A DNA stretch of 64,000 nucleotides from Tipula vernalis (lineage: Eukaryota; Arthropoda; Insecta; Diptera; Tipulidae): assembly GCA_958295665.1 (NCBI GenBank), contig OY282560.1:51398333-51462332 (forward strand), written 5' to 3'. This document shows, in pieces, positions 54,862-64,000 of this stretch (positions are counted from its first letter, which is position 1; each line of letters starts with the position of its first letter). Under the pieces are notes generated by a model. It had not been told where the DNA came from. It saw nothing but the letters and a program-made list of their open reading frames with translations, and searched no databases. A program made the position numbers and the translations under genes.

Positions 54862-56860
54862 ATACCAAAATGTATTCACGCTAAACCAAGATGAGTTTGG
54901 TATTGAGTGTGCTTTACGCGACATTGCGCCCGTTGATGCAAACGCGGCAGAAATTTTGCAATATCAAGTGTTGGCGGAAGAAACTAGTAAATCGTTAAAA
55001 CCGGTAAAAATGCGCCCTGATCTGGAGATTGAATCATGCCGGGGAACGTTACGGGAATTGCAAAACCAAATTTATGAGTTAGCTGGTTTAGATGCGAGTT
55101 ACCAACTAAAATCAGCACAGATTATCGAATCTCGGCTTTTGCACATTACTGATAGGTTGCGACGCGCTACAACTTCACCAACATATTCAACTGAAGCCAT
55201 TAAGGTGCTTTCAAACGGTGAAACCTTATTAGACAGTCTCCAATTATACCTCAACGACTTGGAGAAATTAAACGAGTCAATAGAAGCCTCGAAAGCTATC
55301 GATCTTGGTACTTCTGATGGGCATGGGCGAGATATTACTCAGCAAGGAACTCATAATGACTTAGGGGTTACCCTTGACAATCAGACGTTAGCAATAACTT
55401 TTATGATGGGACAAATAAAACAATTATCTCAATAAATTTCGAATTTGACCCATCAGTTTAGCGAACTTCGATCCAAACCAGAGATAAAACCACCACAGCC
55501 AACGGCATCCTTCACAAATCCGATTCCATCTGATCAAAACCGTGAATTACATTCATCATATCCTACATTCATGCCAGCTTCTGCATCACATTTAGCACCA
55601 AACATAAATCGTTCGCAGATATCTGCATTACAACCCATTAAATCCCCATATTCGGCTTTCACGCCAAATCCATTAAATTCTGGAATAAGGTCACAAATCC
55701 CATCATGACGTCAGTAACCAATAATATGGATGGTGTTCCTTACGGGAATTATGCCATTCCTTCCACTTCGACAGCTCCTAACTTATGGGAACCTTCTCCA
55801 GACACCATAGCCGGAATAAGAGGTATTCCCGACAACCGTGGCTTATCTAGAAGTGGGTTATCTTTTGACTGATCTCCAACCGGTCTTCCAATAACTCTGT
55901 TTTTGTTCCAGGTAGAAACTCTGGCATCGTCGATGAACTTATCATATGATGAATTATTAACTGAAATTAGTTTTGTTCTGAAAGGAATGGCGACTCACTG
56001 GTATTGGACGTTCCGGCAGTAAAATCCAACTGTTAACTGGCACGAATTTCGGCATTGTTTTGTGGAGCGATTTAAACGTCGGATATCTGATTCAGATATC
56101 GAGAAAAAAATCGAAGCTCGTAAACAACATCCTATAATGAAACCTTTCTCGAGTTTTATTAACAGGTGTGGAACCTAACCTTGCAATTGAGTGTTCCTTA
56201 TGCGGAGCGGGACATAATTAAATTTTTAATGAAAACATGCGACCAGGCCTCCGTTATCAATTAACCGATCGGAAATTTACACACCTTGGAGATCTCATTA
56301 ATAGTTGTACGAGCTGGGAAAGTCCATGGGCAGAGCTGAGGGTTGATTCAGATAGCTTCGTGTCTGTTAAGCGAACTACCCATGTAACGAAACAAGGTAG
56401 TTACTCTTATAGGCGAGCAATCAATGAGTTGGACTATAGCCCTAATTATTATCAGAACTGCACCATTCCGTTCCCCAAGTTAATCCTACATATGCTGGTA
56501 ATTTCAACCACAATGGGTCCCAAACCATGAATTTCGATGTTTACGCAACTGCTGGTACATCTTATTCAGTTCCTCAGATTGATGAAATACCGGCATCTAA
56601 TTTCAACTTTCGTGGGCAAAATAACCCGGGACGATTCACCGCTTCACCTATGAATAATAACGCGCCTCCTAACGTTAATCAGTCCAACGCAATTGTGACG
56701 ACATAGGCAATGTCTTTACAGAGTGTCCGCTGCCAATCTCGCGTTGGTTTTGTTATCGTTGCGGTAAAAAAGACACCGTTACATCATGATGCATCCGATG
56801 TAAGGGAAACGACCAGCGGGGACTGTGGAGAACTGGAAATCCAGTACCCAAAGATTGGTT
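54862..56860 (+). pseudogene. Osvaldo-like gag
   Basis: The reading frame is open from about 54862 (FTLNQDEFGIECALRD) to a stop at 55435 and includes a long helical segment (TLRELQNQIYELAGLDASYQ). A Pro-rich linker follows in another frame (55445-55708). The capsid is near 55920-56220 (ATHWYWTFRQ, VNWHEFRHCFVERFKRRISD). A zinc-binding WFCYRCGKKD and CIRCKG pair lies near 56750-56810. Frames change at least four times. No in-frame ATG starts the first segment. Confidence 0.65.
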
Positions 56861-57169
56861 GAGCCCAGACATACTCAGCAAGATGCTGCAGCCAATACAG
56901 AACCACAGCGTGGAGAGTTCTGACGAAACCTGGAGCGACGACCAATTCGAAATAACCTTTTATGAATCTACGGATTTCCATTCCTCGGACGAACCATCTA
57001 TATATAATTTCAAATTTAACGTTCCGATATCAAATGGTGCAAAGCCTCAACGGTATTATAGTCCTAAACACCGTTTAAGAAGTCGTTCCTTTTGAAAAGC
57101 AAAACGGAATCCCAGATCTAACATATAGTATCCTCAATCATTAACACTAATTCCATAGACAAACGGCCC

Positions 57170-57619
57170 TATGCTCAAGTATCCATCAATGGTATTCCGT
57201 ACAATGGTCTGTTGGATAGTGGTGCTATTATCAGCGTACTTGGAGCTGGATCCGATCGATTTTTAACTGATTCTAAAGTAGAATTTCATAACTTTCCTAG
57301 TTACGTAAATACGGCTAGTGGACAAGCTCAAAGGGTGTTCGGCTACATCAATGCACAAGTGGTCTTTAACAACAGAGAACGAACGATGCAACTTTACACT
57401 GTACCTTCATTAGAACAACCACTCTATTTGGGTATTAATTTTTGTAATTTATTTGGAATGACCCCAAATATATCTACCCTAAATACCATATCGGCCATCC
57501 CACCTCACAACGAACTTAATGAATTTCATCATCTCTCCCCAAAGGATAAGGCAAGACTCACAGAAATCGTTGCGTCGTTTCCGTCATCAGCACCGAGTGA
57601 TTCCTTACCAACTTCATGA
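57170..57619 (+). pseudogene. Osvaldo-like aspartic protease
   Basis: The frame contains LLDSGAIISVLGAGS with the DSGA active site, then FPSYVNTASGQAQRVFGYI (flap region) and LYLGINFCNLFGM, the end of the domain. It is followed by FHHLSPKDKARLTEIVASFP, the linker to reverse transcriptase, before the frame stops at 57619. The domain itself looks intact. Confidence 0.8.
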
Positions 57620-58440
57620 TCGCGTTTCGGTGTATTTAGACGACCTGCTTATCACCTCTGCCACTCAAGATGAGCATTTTAAATTGCTCAGCGAGGTTGT
57701 CAATTTGTTGAAAAGGGCTGGACTAACCATCACCACGGAGAAAAGTCATTTTTTGCTTAAAGATGTGCGTTACCTGGGTTATATAGTTGGGGACGGCTGC
57801 CTTCGTACCGATCCTGAAAAAATGAAGGCAATCGTAGAATATCCTATCCCGAAAACGACGAAACAGGTGAGACGATTTATGGGTCTGTGTGGGTTTTACC
57901 GAAGATTTATAAGTAGGTTTTCTACCATTGCTGCTCCTGTAACAGACCTGACAAACAAAGGGGTAAAGATCAAATGGTCAGATAAAGCAAACGAATCCTT
58001 TAATCTGCTCAAAAACGCTCTCTCATCAGCCCCCGTTCTGGCAAATCCGGACTTTGAGAAGCCTTTCTATATACAATGTGACGCCAGTATTGCCGGCGTA
58101 GGAAGAGTGCTATTTCAACTATATGCCGCTGGAGAAGAACGTCCTATATCGTTTTTCTCTCACAAGTTAAATGCTGCTTAAAAAAACTACTCAATTACGG
58201 AATTAGAGTGTTACGCGGCAGTACTGAGCGTCAAAAAGTTCCGTGCGTATATAGAAGGGTTTTCTTTTGTCATCTACACTGACCATGCCAGCTTACGCTG
58301 GTTGATGTCTAAGAAGAATTTGTCAGGACGGCTCGCTCGTTGGAGTTTAAAACTTCAAGATTTTAACTTGCAGATTGGTTACCGTAAAGGCTCTATAAAT
58401 GTGGCACTGGATGCGTTATCCCGAATGCATTGTGAAGAAC
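57620..58440 (+). pseudogene. Osvaldo-like reverse transcriptase (C-terminal half) and RNase H
   Basis: The frame opens directly at the catalytic VYLDDLLITS, then LKRAGLTITTEKSHFLLKDV, YLGYIVGDGCLRTDPEKM, RRFMGLCGFYRRFISRF and the RNase H start FYIQCDASIAGVGRVLFQ. After a stop near 58181, ITELECYAAVLSVKKFRAYI, IYTDHASLRWLMSKKNLSGR and LARWSLKLQDFNLQIGYRKG complete RNase H. The fingers and first catalytic Asp of the polymerase are deleted. Confidence 0.85.
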
Positions 58441-58679
58441 TCGCGAATCTCTCTTCTCTTGTAGAAGAACCTCCAGGAAATCTCAGTACACCAGGTAATA
58501 GTAGCAAACCCAATCAATTAGGCCCAATGCACATCGACTTGGATTCTCCTGCTTTTTATGATCCCGAATACCAAGAGCAAGTTGAGAAGATACGGAAACT
58601 GAAAGCCGAATGTCCTAATTTTTGTGTCAAAGAGAAGAAGTTACTCTTTACACCTTTTTCTGGTACTTACTATGACGTA

Positions 58680-59510
58680 AGTGATGTGCCTATACGTGGA
58701 AACTAGTTGTTCCTAACAAACTTACACACTATTTAGTCGAACAGGCACATATACCACCCTCCTCGGCACACATGGGTATTGCTAAAACCTTACACCGGCT
58801 TCGTAGACAGTTTTACTATCACGGAATCTCTCTGAAGGTGAAGGATTTTATCAAAAAATGTGAAGAATGTAAGAAGAATAAATCAGTTAATTATAACACC
58901 AAACCTGCAATGGGACGTCAATTTATATCACAACGACCCTTCCAAAGGTTATATACTGATTTATTGGGACCCTACCCACGTTCGAAATAGGTAATGCGTA
59001 TATTCTGATCGTTTTGGATCATTATTCCAAATTTGTCATGTTGAATACTCTCCGAGAAGCATCAGCAGCTCTAATATGTAATTTCTTGGAAAATGAGGTA
59101 TTTCTGATTATTCTCAGTACCGGAATTTATTACTAGTGACAACGGTATGCAGTTTATATCCAAATTTTTTCAAGAGCTGCTACGTAAATATGGAATCGAA
59201 CATATTCGGACCCCTGTAAACTCACCTCAGAGTAACGCGTCCGAACGTGTTAATCGAACCATTCTATCAGCCATTCGGTCCTACCTCAGTGACACTCGTC
59301 ATAATGAGTGGGATTTACATATCCAATAGATAGGGGCAGCCCTCCGTAACGTTGTTAATGGATCAACTAAATATTCTCCTCATTTTGTTGTTTTCGGTCA
59401 ACGTATGACTTTGCACGGATCCGAATATGAATTGCGCAGATTGTTGTCAACAACTGATAAGAACGAGGATTACGTGTTATCGAAACCTGACCGTTTGAAT
59501 TTATTATAAT
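58680..59510 (+). pseudogene. Osvaldo-like integrase
   Basis: The zinc-binding start is present (AHMGIAKTLHRLRRQFYYHG, then KKCEECKKNKS). FQRLYTDLLGPYPRSK holds the first catalytic Asp, TSDNGMQFISK the second (in another frame) and NSPQSNASERVNRTILSAI the Glu. The C-terminal part (YSPHFVVFGQRMTLHG) follows to about 59500. Stops at 58704, 58988 and 59328 break it. Confidence 0.8.
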
Positions 59511-59569
59511 TTACGCAGTCGCTCACGCGAAATGGCCGTGGTCGACGACATCGTCGACAATAACAAATT

Positions 59570-60180
59570 ATTCCGGTGAACATTGAACGTGCCGCCTTTG
59601 GATATGAGCAAAACATTCAATACAAGTGCGCATGTATATGTTCAATTCGGTCAGATGTCTCTCTTTTGTAAAGAGAACCATTTCTTGCAACACGTTAAGA
59701 TTTACAACGATTAATCCAAAATTCAAGGTAATTTCACCAACATCAGCAATGAGTGCTAATACACCAACACTAACACCACAAAAAACACTAACAAACCACA
59801 CACAATACACGATACATCACGATATAACACAAACTAACACTAATCTTGAAAACAAAAGACACAAAATAAAGAATTTGCCTCCAACTATACAGATTTATGG
59901 GCAAATTTTTCATCTTGCTGGATCGCTGTTGCCGCATCCAGATCAAGAACACATATATCAAAGTAAATCGGCGTTGTGCTATCTTTAATACAACGAAAAG
60001 AGAAATAGTCCAGCAATTGCAGCAAATGTTACACGAACACAATGAGCTCATCAAACTGTTTAGGACTTCGTTGGAACAGATGCCATCCGATGATCACAGC
60101 ATTGTCATAAAAGTGGACAAACGACCAGCAGGAACCCATGAACGACATGAAATATCAATTGTTGTGGTTGGTTAAAATTG
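59570..60180 (+). pseudogene. Helitron Rep region
   Basis: Frames give IYGQIFHLAGSLLPHPDQEH (typical xxYGQxYHxxGSLLP), RCAIFNTTKREIVQQLQQML with HEHNELIKLF, and MPSDDHSIVIKVDKRPAGTH, then a VVVG end near 60170. These are Helitron protein motifs upstream of and within the Rep segment. The Rep HUH motif and catalytic Tyr residues are not readable. Confidence 0.7.
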
Positions 60181-60499
60181 GGAAACGCGTGGTTTGCTGT
60201 TTGTCGCACGCACACATTCTTCTTTGGATGGTGGACAAAATTACACCAGACCAAATTAATGACATGGAAAAACATTCATCACTCAATTGAAAGGAGCGGA
60301 TATCGTGGTTGCCAACACATGGATCGTGTCATATTCGCCAATATTGTCTAAGGCATTTAAAATAAATATCAATGTTGAGTATTTCAGTTCGGTGAAATCG
60401 ATTATGTTTGCAAATACGTCACCATAGGAAGCAAGTTTCAAATGGGCCGATATGTAAACTGCAACGAAGCACCCTGGAGAATATTTCCATTTGCGATTC

Positions 60500-61635
60500 A
60501 TAAATGTCAGCACATCGAGTGGAAAGACCACCAACAACAACACTAACGAGTTTCTTTTCAACTTGCGCCAGTAATCCGTTTGCGAGAACATTGCTTTACT
60601 CGGATATGTCTCGATATTATACATGGAATGCATCGTCGAAGAAATGGTTAGGCAGACAGCAAGGCCAACCAGGAGATGGTTATCCAGGTTAGTTTTCAAC
60701 TGATGCATTGGGACGACATCTATTGAATAAAGTGTTAGTGCTGATTAAAGATTTGTGTTTGCTTATGAGTGGCAAACTATTGACTGAATTTCATATTCCA
60801 GCACCAAATCGTCAAACTAGAGATGCATTGACAACTTTGCAATAACAAGTACAAACAAATATTCCACTATTAAATGAACAGCAAAAGAGTGGGTATGATC
60901 AACTGATGAAGGCTGTCGATGATGGAAACGGTGGACTATTTTTCCTTGATGCGCCCAGCGGAACTGGGAAAATGTTGATATTAACAGCAATACGCTGCTC
61001 AAAGTGGCAGTTCGTTAGCCGTCGCATCTACCGGAATTGCTGCAACAATGTTGGAAGGTGGAAGAACGGCACATTCAGCACTGAAGCTTCCGTTAAACTT
61101 GCAAATCAACGAAAATCCTCTTTTAAAAAAGTGTTGAAAAATTGTAAATTGATCACATGGGATAAGTGCACGATGGCGCATAATTGTTTGTCCATTAGAA
61201 TGGTTGTCCATTAGAAGTACTCAATCGAACATTGAATATTTGCACAACAATAATCGTCGCTTTGGTGGCGTGATGATACTGTTGGTGGGCGACTTCCAAC
61301 AAACATTTCCCGTGCTTCCGAAATCAACAGCGGCGGATGAATTAAACGCATGTCTCAAGTCATCTTATTTGTGCCGATACGTGAAAACCATTCCATTAAG
61401 TATGAATATGCGAGTGTTCCTGCAACAGGATAAAATCGCAGAAATTTTCTCAAAAGAGAGAATCGGAAATAGAGAAATTCCGGTAGATACTTCCAGTGGT
61501 TTAATATCGATTCCATCTGAAATTTGCCAATTCACTTCAACGAAAAATGAACTCATCACTAATGTATATCCGAACATTGGTCAAAATTATCGTTACTACG
61601 ATTGGTTGAGCGCGCGATTTATGTTGTTCAATTAA
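60500..61635 (+). pseudogene. Helitron PIF1-like helicase
   Basis: LLYSDMSRYYTWNASSKKWL (60590-60650) precedes the helicase. Then FHIPAPNRQTRDAL, and LFFLDAPSGTGKMLILTAI (Walker A; canonical DAPGGTGKT) near 60940. In a further frame, SGIAATMLEGGRTAHSALKL, and KLITWDKCTMAHN (the WDECTMAHK Walker B region with Glu changed to Lys). Then FGGVMILLVGDFQQTFPVLP, TAADELNACLKSSYLCRYVK and NMRVFLQQDKI, ending at 61635. The frame changes at about 61010 and 61200. Confidence 0.8.
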
Positions 61636-61720
61636 TATAAAATATAAAAAAAACATTTATTTCACTTTTATTTTCTTTACATTTATTATAATTAATTAAA
61701 CTTTATTTATTTTTTAAAAA

Positions 61721-61740
61721 GCCGGTCTCTTTAGAGCCGG
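61721..61740. other. Short GC-rich hairpin in AT-rich DNA
   Basis: GCCGGTCTCTTTAGAGCCGG can form a 7-bp stem with one bulged T and a TTTA loop. It lies 80 bases after the Helitron helicase and about 250 bases beyond the end of the errantivirus env. Its role is unknown; either element could own it. Confidence 0.4.
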
Positions 61741-61992
61741 GAATCAATATTTTGTTAATGTGCTCTTTGGAGTCAGTTTATTGAATGCTTTCTTAAGTTT
61801 TTTAGTTACATATTTTTCTTTATAATATATTTTATAAACATGGTTCAACATGTTATTTTATAACTGATAATGCTTATTGCTTATTAATTAAAAATGAATA
61901 TTTTGTTAGACAAAACAATAATTTGATTTACATAAAATATGATACATTAAATTTATAATAATAATTTTAGGTCATGATAATATTTTATGTTG

Positions 61993-63138
61993 TTAGTATA
62001 AAATTGTATTATGAGCATCTTTATTTTGTTGCGATTCCATTTCTCGGAATGTAACTCTCCCTTCGTTAAGAGTAGAGTTCTCCTGAACTCTATTTGTAAA
62101 TTTAATATTTATTTTATTTTGTTTAAACTTTATATAGATAATCAATATTATTATTAATGCTATTACTATAATTAATATTATGCTTATTCCTGAATATGTT
62201 AATATTTTATGAAATTTCAACAATTTTATTTCATTTATATTTTTATTGGTTTCCAAAATTATTTCCTTAAATGTAAATGTGTTATTCTCTGACTTATAAT
62301 CTAGATTTTGAATGATGTAATCATTATTTACTTCCTTTATATTATTATAAAAGGTTTTGTTATTTATGCTAATGCTACAGTTAAAAAATTTTACAAAATA
62401 ATTTCCATTCAATTCGAATGTTCTTTCATCATAATTTGATGTTAAAATTACTTTATTAGCCAATTGTATTAATATACTATTATCATTGATGCTATAAATT
62501 TCTGTATCACAGTTTTTAATATTTTGACAATTTTTTGTTAATATACAGTGTTTTAAATTATTTAATTCATGAAATGCTTTATTTGTATTGTATTCATAAT
62601 AGGTATTGTTAATTTCAAATGTTTTAGTGATCTCATAATTTATTGAACTACAATCATTAATATTTGACAGGGGTATAATTAATTTTGTATTTGCTTTTTC
62701 CATGCAACTGGGAATTTTGATTAAAAATATCAATTTATTATTATTAGTTTTAGAATATCCTACTTTTAAATTTTTTATTTTACTAGCATCTATTTTGTAT
62801 TCTACAATCTCTTCATGAGTTAACAAAGATGGATGTATAATGTTAAGATTACTAAATACTATATTATCTTGTAATTCACTTATAATTCTATCTATTTCAT
62901 ATATTTTTAATTTTATATCATATATCATTAATCTAAGTAGAGTTTGGTTATCTCTGTTTACAATAAAATCCTTAATAATTTTTCTATCTTCCAACATTGT
63001 ATTATATAATTTGTTTATAGTGTTGTTAAAGTTATTATTAATTTTAATTTGTTCATTTATGTTTACAGCTAGATTTTCGTTATTCTGATCAATTATGTAT
63101 AAATGTTTATTAATTAATTGTCTGTCTTCATCGTCCAT
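61993..63138 (-). CDS. env: Errantivirus envelope protein, main part
   Basis: The ATG at 63138 opens 381 codons. The N-terminal part is rich in Asn and helical (likely coiled coil). The middle has spaced cysteines (for example CILTKNCQNIKNC), and residues about 310-340 form a strong transmembrane segment (SGISIILIIVIALIIILIIY) followed by a short charged tail. This matches the membrane-proximal part of insect retroviral Env, related to baculovirus F proteins, which mediates membrane fusion. The frame begins in overlap with the preceding piece, so in this copy the gene appears interrupted near 63135. Confidence 0.8.
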   Translation of the reverse strand: MDDEDRQLINKHLYIIDQNNENLAVNINEQIKINNNFNNTINKLYNTMLEDRKIIKDFIVNRDNQTLLRLMIYDIKLKIYEIDRIISELQDNIVFSNLNIIHPSLLTHEEIVEYKIDASKIKNLKVGYSKTNNNKLIFLIKIPSCMEKANTKLIIPLSNINDCSSINYEITKTFEINNTYYEYNTNKAFHELNNLKHCILTKNCQNIKNCDTEIYSINDNSILIQLANKVILTSNYDERTFELNGNYFVKFFNCSISINNKTFYNNIKEVNNDYIIQNLDYKSENNTFTFKEIILETNKNINEIKLLKFHKILTYSGISIILIIVIALIIILIIYIKFKQNKINIKFTNRVQENSTLNEGRVTFREMESQQNKDAHNTILY

Positions 63139-63511
63139 TGTTCCTGATCCACTTGTTTATTGTTCCTATGAAATTTACTAAACCTCGTTTATGTATTGAG
63201 TGATGTCCGTCTTTTAAAGTCATTAATTTATAAAGTAAATTGTCTACGTCTTTAAATAATGTAGATTTAATAAAGTGTTTTGTAAGCTCTACTGTCATTT
63301 CCCTCACTGTTGACCTCAGGTTTCTCACTGTTGACATTAGAGTTTCTATTTCTACTATGTCGATTATGTGTAATGAATAATTGTAAGATTTGGGTAAAAA
63401 TGTCTCGCTTTCTCGAAGAATAGTATATCCTGTGTTGCTTTCAATTTTCTCTACTTGAATTTGTGCTTTCGTTAATTTGGTCATTGTTAGTATTAAGAGC
63501 AATGTTGTCAT
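63128..63511 (-). CDS. env: Errantivirus envelope protein, N-terminal part
   Basis: The ATG at 63511 gives 127 residues. A hydrophobic start (residues 1-17) is a likely signal peptide. Near residue 108 the basic HKRG precedes a hydrophobic LVNFIG stretch, resembling the protease cleavage site and fusion peptide of insect Env proteins. The frame ends in a stop at 63128, where the second env frame has already begun. I read this as a frame break in one gene. Confidence 0.75.
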   Translation of the reverse strand: MTTLLLILTMTKLTKAQIQVEKIESNTGYTILRESETFLPKSYNYSLHIIDIVEIETLMSTVRNLRSTVREMTVELTKHFIKSTLFKDVDNLLYKLMTLKDGHHSIHKRGLVNFIGTINKWIRNNGR

Positions 63512-63539
63512 TATTATCTGCGAATTTTAACGGTCTTTT

Positions 63540-64000
63540 AATATTTGTAGGATGTATATTAGTTAAATTAAGTAATCTGAATTTTGGTTGGTCTTTATGT
63601 CTGAGTGATTTATAATTTTTTATGTAACCTTATTCCCTAGTTTCTGTATATTCCTCTCTATTTTTGTTGTGTATAGTTAACCTTTTTGTTTGGGAATCAA
63701 CTAAATTCTTGTAAATTTCTTCTTGATTAATGCCCTCTTCTGCTTTTATTGGGGTGCATTTAATGGTATTGTGATACTGATTATTGTAGCTTTTTATTGC
63801 TTCTAACATTTGATACCTTATAGGACTGGGTTGGTCTATATTTAAAACTCTTAATTTTTCTGTCAGTGTATTGTTAAGTCTTTCTACGTCGGCATTACCT
63901 GTGTGGCTGTTAGGTTTTGTTAAATGTAATTCTATACCTTCTTTATCTAAAAATTCTTTTATATTGATATGCTTAAATTCATTATCAGCTATTATTTTTC
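63540..64000 (-). pseudogene. Errantivirus integrase, end of core and C-terminus (partial)
   Basis: From the right edge the minus strand reads DNEFKHINIKEFLDKEGIEL, then SHTGNADVERLNNTLTEKLR with the catalytic Glu and SYNNQYHNTIKCTP, as in 17.6-like integrases. The frame continues to a stop within the C-terminal part near 63640 and further to about 63540. The gene begins outside the window. Confidence 0.8.

Larger units (their letters stand above)
54862..59510 (+). mobile_element. Ty3/gypsy retrotransposon, Osvaldo-like, internally deleted
   Basis: Plus-strand order is gag (54862-56860), protease (57170-57619), reverse transcriptase C-terminal half with RNase H (57620-58440) and integrase (58680-59510). 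The sequence style (YTDLLGPYPRSK, SPQSNASERVNR) recalls the Osvaldo/Ulysses group. The N-terminal half of reverse transcriptase is missing at about 57620. LTRs were not recognised; the integrase end is immediately followed by Helitron sequence. Many frame changes. Confidence 0.8.
59515..61640 (+). mobile_element. Helitron rolling-circle transposon relic
   Basis: From about 59570 the plus strand carries pieces of a Helitron Rep-helicase protein: IERAAFGYEQNIQYKCACI, then the Rep region (59870-60175) and the PIF1-like helicase (60890-61635). It directly follows the integrase end of the gypsy. A 20-bp hairpin at 61721-61740 lies beyond it, but no CTRR terminus follows, so the 3' end is unknown. 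Stops and frame changes occur throughout. Confidence 0.75.
61993..64000 (-). mobile_element. Errantivirus (env-bearing Ty3/gypsy), 3' part
   Basis: The minus strand carries the end of integrase (64000 to about 63540) and then an envelope gene in two overlapping frames (63511-63128 and 63138-61993). Integrase followed by env is the order in insect errantiviruses such as the 17.6/297 group. Gag and most of pol lie outside the window. The 3' LTR should begin just below 61993, within the AT-rich stretch, but its limits are not visible. Confidence 0.85.

Noticed and set aside
61721..61740. Histone mRNA 3' stem-loop
   Set aside because: Stem and loop differ from the conserved six-base stem with UUUC-like loop, there is a bulge, and no histone gene is adjacent.

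Overview
This window is repeat-dense eukaryotic DNA, AT-rich and full of insect-type transposable elements. It holds no host gene, tRNA or rRNA that I can recognise. The element set (three Pao/BEL elements, several Ty3/gypsy elements including an env-bearing errantivirus, R1-like, LOA/I-like and CR1-like LINEs, a mariner, a Helitron and a Helentron-like relic) points to an insect. A dipteran is the most likely, but this is inference. The nesting of elements and a 163-bp satellite with higher-order structure suggest pericentromeric or similar heterochromatin.

Layout. 1-1620: decayed Pao/BEL (minus). 1621-4430: LOA/I-like LINE with RNase H (minus). 4440-9130: two pieces of an unnamed transposase-like protein family (minus), separated by a 3-kb segment. 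10540-12600: Helentron-like relic (minus). 12860-15720: internally deleted Ty3/gypsy (minus). 17330-24512: satellite array of 17 monomers, interrupted by an apparently full-length LINE at 19115-23537 with both ORFs open. 25840-26070: zinc-knuckle fragment. 26203-30600: Pao/BEL without integrase (minus). 30830-32985: mariner split by nested copies of a non-autonomous element that carries an 8-bp minisatellite. 33005-35662: Ty3/gypsy with a SAP-like gag start (minus). 35700-36600: R1-like LINE relic. 37180-38900: diverged AT-rich repeats. 39600-44760: nearly complete but mutated Pao/BEL (plus). 44928-45169: foldback. 45172-46206: gypsy gag-protease piece (minus). 46355-50290: second CR1-like LINE, split by another minisatellite-bearing element at 47718-48880. 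50660-54560: mostly unannotatable. 54582-54774: MITE with TA target duplication. 54862-59510: Osvaldo-like gypsy. 59515-61640: Helitron Rep/helicase relic. 61993-64000: errantivirus env and integrase end (minus).

Almost everything is dead: stops, frame breaks and internal deletions are the rule. The exceptions are the LINE at 19115-23537 (291-aa PHD-finger ORF1 and 981-aa endonuclease/reverse transcriptase ORF2, 14 bases apart) and two open env reading frames near the right edge. The most informative signal is the satellite. Its monomers fall into five types in the repeated order A-B-C-D-E, and the LINE sits between a B and a C monomer, so the array continues in phase on both sides of the insertion. 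The second notable signal is the minisatellite-bearing element family, whose 8-bp array varies from about 5 to about 91 units between copies.
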